A stretch of 64,000 nt of DNA from an uncultured Bacteroidota bacterium (GTDB lineage: Bacteria > Bacteroidota > Bacteroidia > Flavobacteriales > Flavobacteriaceae): assembly GCA_902598295.1 (NCBI GenBank), contig CACKBA010000001.1:1-64000 (forward strand), written 5' to 3'. Below the pieces are notes generated by a model. It was not told the origin of the DNA. It did no database searches and saw only the letters and a list, made by a program, of their open reading frames with translations. Position numbers and translations under genes: made by a program. Numbering within the stretch: the stretch's first letter is position 1; the number at the start of each line of letters is the position of its first letter. Of the stretch, positions 61,246-64,000 are shown in pieces.

Positions 61246-61742
61246 TTAAGTTTAACGTCTTTTATTAATTCTTTTACAATTTTCATTTGTTTATCGTCAT
61301 CTGAAAGCTTTTCTTTAATAAGCTTTTCAGCAATTTCAATTGATAGTGTAGCTACTTGTTTTTTAATTTCTGAAACAGCAGCTTCTTTTTCAGACTTTAT
61401 AGAGTCATTGGCATTGTCAATGATTTTCTGAGCTTCAGTTTTTGCCTCAGACTTAGCCTCTTCCAAAATTGACTTCTTAAGGTTACTCGCTTCTTTTAAG
61501 ATATTATCGCGTTCAATTTTTGCTTCTTTAAGAACCTTGTCATTACTGGCTTTTAGGGTCTTTATTTCTTCTCTTGCTTTTTCAGCAGACTCTAAAGCGT
61601 TTTTTATACCTTCCTCTCTATCATTAATTGTATTAAGTATAGGAGTCCATGCATATTTTTTCAACAACCAGATTAGTAACAAGAATATCACGGTTTGCCA
61701 AAAAAACAAACCAATTGAAAACTCTTCAATTAATTTTTCCAT
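61242..61742 (-). CDS. atpF: ATP synthase b subunit
   Basis: 166 residues: one N-terminal helix (FFWQTVIFLLLIWLLKKYAW, then PILNTINDREEGI) followed by a long charged helix forming the peripheral stalk. Normal length. Lies between atpE and atpH in the usual order. Confidence 0.96.
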   Translation of the reverse strand: MEKLIEEFSIGLFFWQTVIFLLLIWLLKKYAWTPILNTINDREEGIKNALESAEKAREEIKTLKASNDKVLKEAKIERDNILKEASNLKKSILEEAKSEAKTEAQKIIDNANDSIKSEKEAAVSEIKKQVATLSIEIAEKLIKEKLSDDDKQMKIVKELIKDVKLK

Positions 61743-61757
61743 ATGAGTTAAAAATTA

Positions 61758-61964
<207 letters not shown>

Positions 61965-61979
61965 TTAAATTTATTCATC

Positions 61980-63065
61980 TTAATGTTCAGTTTCACCATG
62001 CTCCTCTACAGCAAATCCAAAATACAAAGCAGATAGCATAGTAAAAATGTACGCTTGTAATAACGCTACTAAAATTTCAATAATTGAAATGAAAAAAGCA
62101 AGCACAAAAGACAAGCTACTCCCAATCCAATTTTGAAAAACAAACATCAACCCTATTAGGCTGTACAGCACGATATGTCCAGCCTGAATGTTTGCATATA
62201 AACGTATTAGTAGTGAAAAAGGCTTTATAAATAAGCCTAAAAATTCGATTGGTGCCAATATTATTTTTAGTGGAATTGGCACACCCGGCATCCAGAAAAT
62301 ATGACCCCAATAATTTTTATTTGCTGTTAGGTTTGTAAGTAAAAACGTCAATAAGGCCAACGAAAATGTTACCGCTATGTTTCCCGTTACATTAACACCT
62401 AATGGAGTTAATCCCAACATGTTCAAAAACCAAATGAAGAAAAAAACAGTTAGCAAATAACTCATGTAGTTTTTATACTTTTTTTCTCCAATTCCAGGTA
62501 TTGCAATTTCATCCCTGACATATAAAATTATGGGTTCTAAGAACCTACCTATCCCAGCAGCAATGCCGTTATTTGTTGAGTATGATCTCGCAAGTGAGTT
62601 AAATAAAAATAACATCAAAAAAGAAACGAGAAGGATAGTAACAATATTTTTTGTAATTGAAAAGTCCAAAGGTTTTTCGTTTGTGATTTTACCATTTTCG
62701 TCTTTCAAAATATCACCATTAGCATTTGTTTTGTAGATTTTATTATTGTCATAATTCATTCTATAAAAACTTTCATTGTCGGCCACTACCTCTTTGCCAT
62801 GTTTAAAATCAGAAGACATAAAAATCTTAAGACCATTATCGTACAGAATCACAGGCAAAGGGAGCTCTATATAAACTTTTTTACCATCAGCTTTTGTGTA
62901 TGATGTTAAATAAAAACTGTGAGAGTCTTTTAGGTGATGGGTTATGTATTTTTTTATCTCTGTTTTTTTGTCTTTCTTTTCAACCGAAGATTCTGCGGAA
63001 AAAGCAGTACAAAAAGCAAGTGTTGAAAATAGAGTTACAAAGAGAAATTTTTTTGAAAAAAACAT
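61980..63065 (-). CDS. atpB: ATP synthase a subunit
   Basis: 361 residues. As usual in Bacteroidota, it has an N-terminal signal-like helix and a ~120-residue extracytoplasmic extension (HHLKDSHSFYLTS, YDNNKIYKTN) before the five-helix core. The essential Arg lies in FSLLIRLYANIQAGH. It forms the half-channels against the c-ring. First gene of the Fo part; 59 bp separate it from atpZ. Confidence 0.96.
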   Translation of the reverse strand: MFFSKKFLFVTLFSTLAFCTAFSAESSVEKKDKKTEIKKYITHHLKDSHSFYLTSYTKADGKKVYIELPLPVILYDNGLKIFMSSDFKHGKEVVADNESFYRMNYDNNKIYKTNANGDILKDENGKITNEKPLDFSITKNIVTILLVSFLMLFLFNSLARSYSTNNGIAAGIGRFLEPIILYVRDEIAIPGIGEKKYKNYMSYLLTVFFFIWFLNMLGLTPLGVNVTGNIAVTFSLALLTFLLTNLTANKNYWGHIFWMPGVPIPLKIILAPIEFLGLFIKPFSLLIRLYANIQAGHIVLYSLIGLMFVFQNWIGSSLSFVLAFFISIIEILVALLQAYIFTMLSALYFGFAVEEHGETEH

Positions 63066-63124
63066 TCCAGATTTTCTGTAAAATATATGCCTGCAAAGTT
63101 AGAACAATTAGTTAGAAAATAAAG

Positions 63125-63358
63125 CTATTTGTGAAGTTTATTTACTTGCTTATAAACAATATAAAACGCTAGAATAAACCCTAAAAAAGTTAATGAAAAC
63201 GTGAATAGTTTGTCAAAATTATAGTATGCATCCAACCATTTTCCAAGTCTGGAAAACAGGAACATAATAATCCCCATTTCAAAACTAATTACAACAAAAA
63301 CCAATAAAGGATTAGGCTGTTTTTTCAGACTGTGGTTTGTTTTCAGTTTTGCCTTCAA
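63125..63358 (-). CDS. AtpZ/AtpI family protein
   Basis: About 77 residues with two helices (VFVVISFEMGIIMFLFSRLGKWLDAYY and a second at ~50-70), the AtpZ/AtpI layout; such proteins help c-ring assembly or bind Mg/Ca for the synthase. The reading frame has no ATG before the first helix; it opens with TTG at 63358, 47 bp inside the bactofilin gene, or another non-ATG codon a little downstream such as the CTG near 63336. Start position uncertain. Confidence 0.8.
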   Translation of the reverse strand: MKAKLKTNHSLKKQPNPLLVFVVISFEMGIIMFLFSRLGKWLDAYYNFDKLFTFSLTFLGFILAFYIVYKQVNKLHK

Positions 63359-63716
63359 CAGCCTTTAACTGTTTTCCTGATTTCATTGATATTGAAGCGT
63401 CTACCTGAGCGCCTTCCTCAACTGAGAGTTTTCCAGTAATGATATCCCCTTGAATTAATGATTCTGACATTAATGAAAGAACTTCAATAACTTCAATTTT
63501 TCCTGATATTGATCCAGAAATATCTGCGTTAGAACAATTGATTTTGCCATTAATTTTACCCGATTTTCCGACAACAACTTTTCCTGTGGTTGTGATATTT
63601 CCCTCAACAACACCATCAATCCTAAAGTCTGCCTCCGAGAAAATGTCTCCTATAATTTTTGTTGATGATTCAATAATATCAACAGAGGGTGATGAAAAAA
63701 ACTTATTATCTGCCAT
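63312..63716 (-). CDS. Bactofilin (polymer-forming cytoskeletal protein)
   Basis: 134 residues with the right-handed beta-helical core of bactofilins: STKIIGDIFSEADFRIDGVVEGNI, GKVVVGKSGKINGKI, SGSISGKIEVIEVLSLMSESLIQGDII, GKLSVEEGAQVDASISM; disordered Lys/Glu tail. It self-assembles into filaments at the inner membrane. Position ahead of atpZ and atpB is usual in flavobacteria. Overlaps atpZ by 47 bp. Confidence 0.93.
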   Translation of the reverse strand: MADNKFFSSPSVDIIESSTKIIGDIFSEADFRIDGVVEGNITTTGKVVVGKSGKINGKINCSNADISGSISGKIEVIEVLSLMSESLIQGDIITGKLSVEEGAQVDASISMKSGKQLKAVEGKTENKPQSEKTA

Positions 63717-63719
63717 AAT

Positions 63720-64000
63720 CTAATTTTTGGTTATATCTAATGTTTTAAATATCAGCATATTAATGTACTGGGGCGTCGAAAATACAAAATATTTATTGTT
63801 TGACAATATTTTTTTGTTTTGGGTAATTGAATTGGCAAACTTTTCAGCATCTACCCTATCAGCGAAACCATATTTCACCATTATATATGAATTGTTTTGA
63901 TATGGTTCTTGAACGAAACCATACTTGTTTGATAGTTCTAATACACGGTCCCTGTTGTCAGCAAAAACCAAAACATACTGATTGTCATCATACAAAACTT
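63720..64000 (-). CDS. C-terminal fragment, probable PorW/SprE gliding/T9SS lipoprotein
   Basis: An open frame that runs off the right edge, so only the last ~94 residues are seen. YVLVFAD..., a helix (RVLELSNKYGF), then YIMVKYGFADRVDAEKFANSI and NNKYFVFSTPQYINMLIF resemble the alternating strand/helix end of PorW/SprE TPR lipoproteins, which are commonly placed just upstream of bactofilin in flavobacteria. The assignment depends mainly on that gene order. Confidence 0.5.
   Translation of the reverse strand, partial: VLYDDNQYVLVFADNRDRVLELSNKYGFVQEPYQNNSYIMVKYGFADRVDAEKFANSITQNKKILSNNKYFVFSTPQYINMLIFKTLDITKN

Overview
This window is AT-rich, gene-dense bacterial DNA and almost certainly belongs to a marine-type member of the Flavobacteriaceae (Bacteroidota). 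The reasons are C-terminal type IX secretion (T9SS) sorting domains; Bacteroidota promoter elements of the TTTG-N19-21-TAnnTTTG kind; an F-type ATP synthase cluster in the order bactofilin-atpZ-atpB-E-F-H-A-G without atpD/atpC; and many conserved flavobacterial small proteins (DUF4834, DUF4286, DUF5684). No tRNA, rRNA, CRISPR array, insertion sequence or phage gene was seen, so it reads as ordinary chromosome with a small accessory part.

Layout. 0.2-4.4 kb: a secreted T9SS mini-protein, a beta-barrel and a collagen-like surface protein in one operon, then a secreted hydrolase. 4.4-8.5 kb: rpmF, a DUF177 protein and pdxA, divergent from ribE and an EamA exporter, then a PhzF enzyme. 8.5-17 kb: small membrane and redox proteins, including a CDGSH micro-ORF, an FMN reductase and a pirin in one operon, and a two-gene microprotein cassette present twice. 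17-22.4 kb: an ABC ATPase, a permease fused to an M1 peptidase, and an SDR enzyme. 22.4-33.5 kb: exported enzymes (beta-helix protein, S9 peptidase, GH16) with small genes between them. 33.5-41.5 kb: small membrane proteins, menaquinone methyltransferase, a COG0523 metal-chaperone GTPase with a candidate operator, a CNNM transporter, an SMP-30 enzyme, a broken duplicated membrane gene and a cold-shock protein. 41.5-46.7 kb: a sulfatase, mnmE, an acetyltransferase-like protein and an outer-membrane protein. 46.8-53.8 kb: a tightly overlapping surface-glycan operon (DUF4834, YfhO, methyltransferase, two glycosyltransferases, flippase). 53.8-64 kb: a long leftward run with the end of a probable PorW/SprE gene, bactofilin, ATP synthase, dut, an EnvC-like protein and uvrA.

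The main novelty is in small genes that are easily missed. About a dozen ORFs of 26-57 codons lie in the gaps and are often start/stop-coupled to a neighbour: a 28-residue protein carrying a full set of CDGSH-type 3Cys-1His ligands, a 36-residue double-CxxC zinc-ribbon protein, the duplicated membrane microprotein pair, and several single-helix peptides. Other points of note are an 18-bp inverted repeat lying across the core promoter of the COG0523 GTPase, an intrinsic terminator hairpin that contains the only good ATG of the next gene, and a tandemly duplicated gene carrying both a two-base frameshift and an in-frame stop. All functions are inferred from motifs read by eye; no database search was possible.
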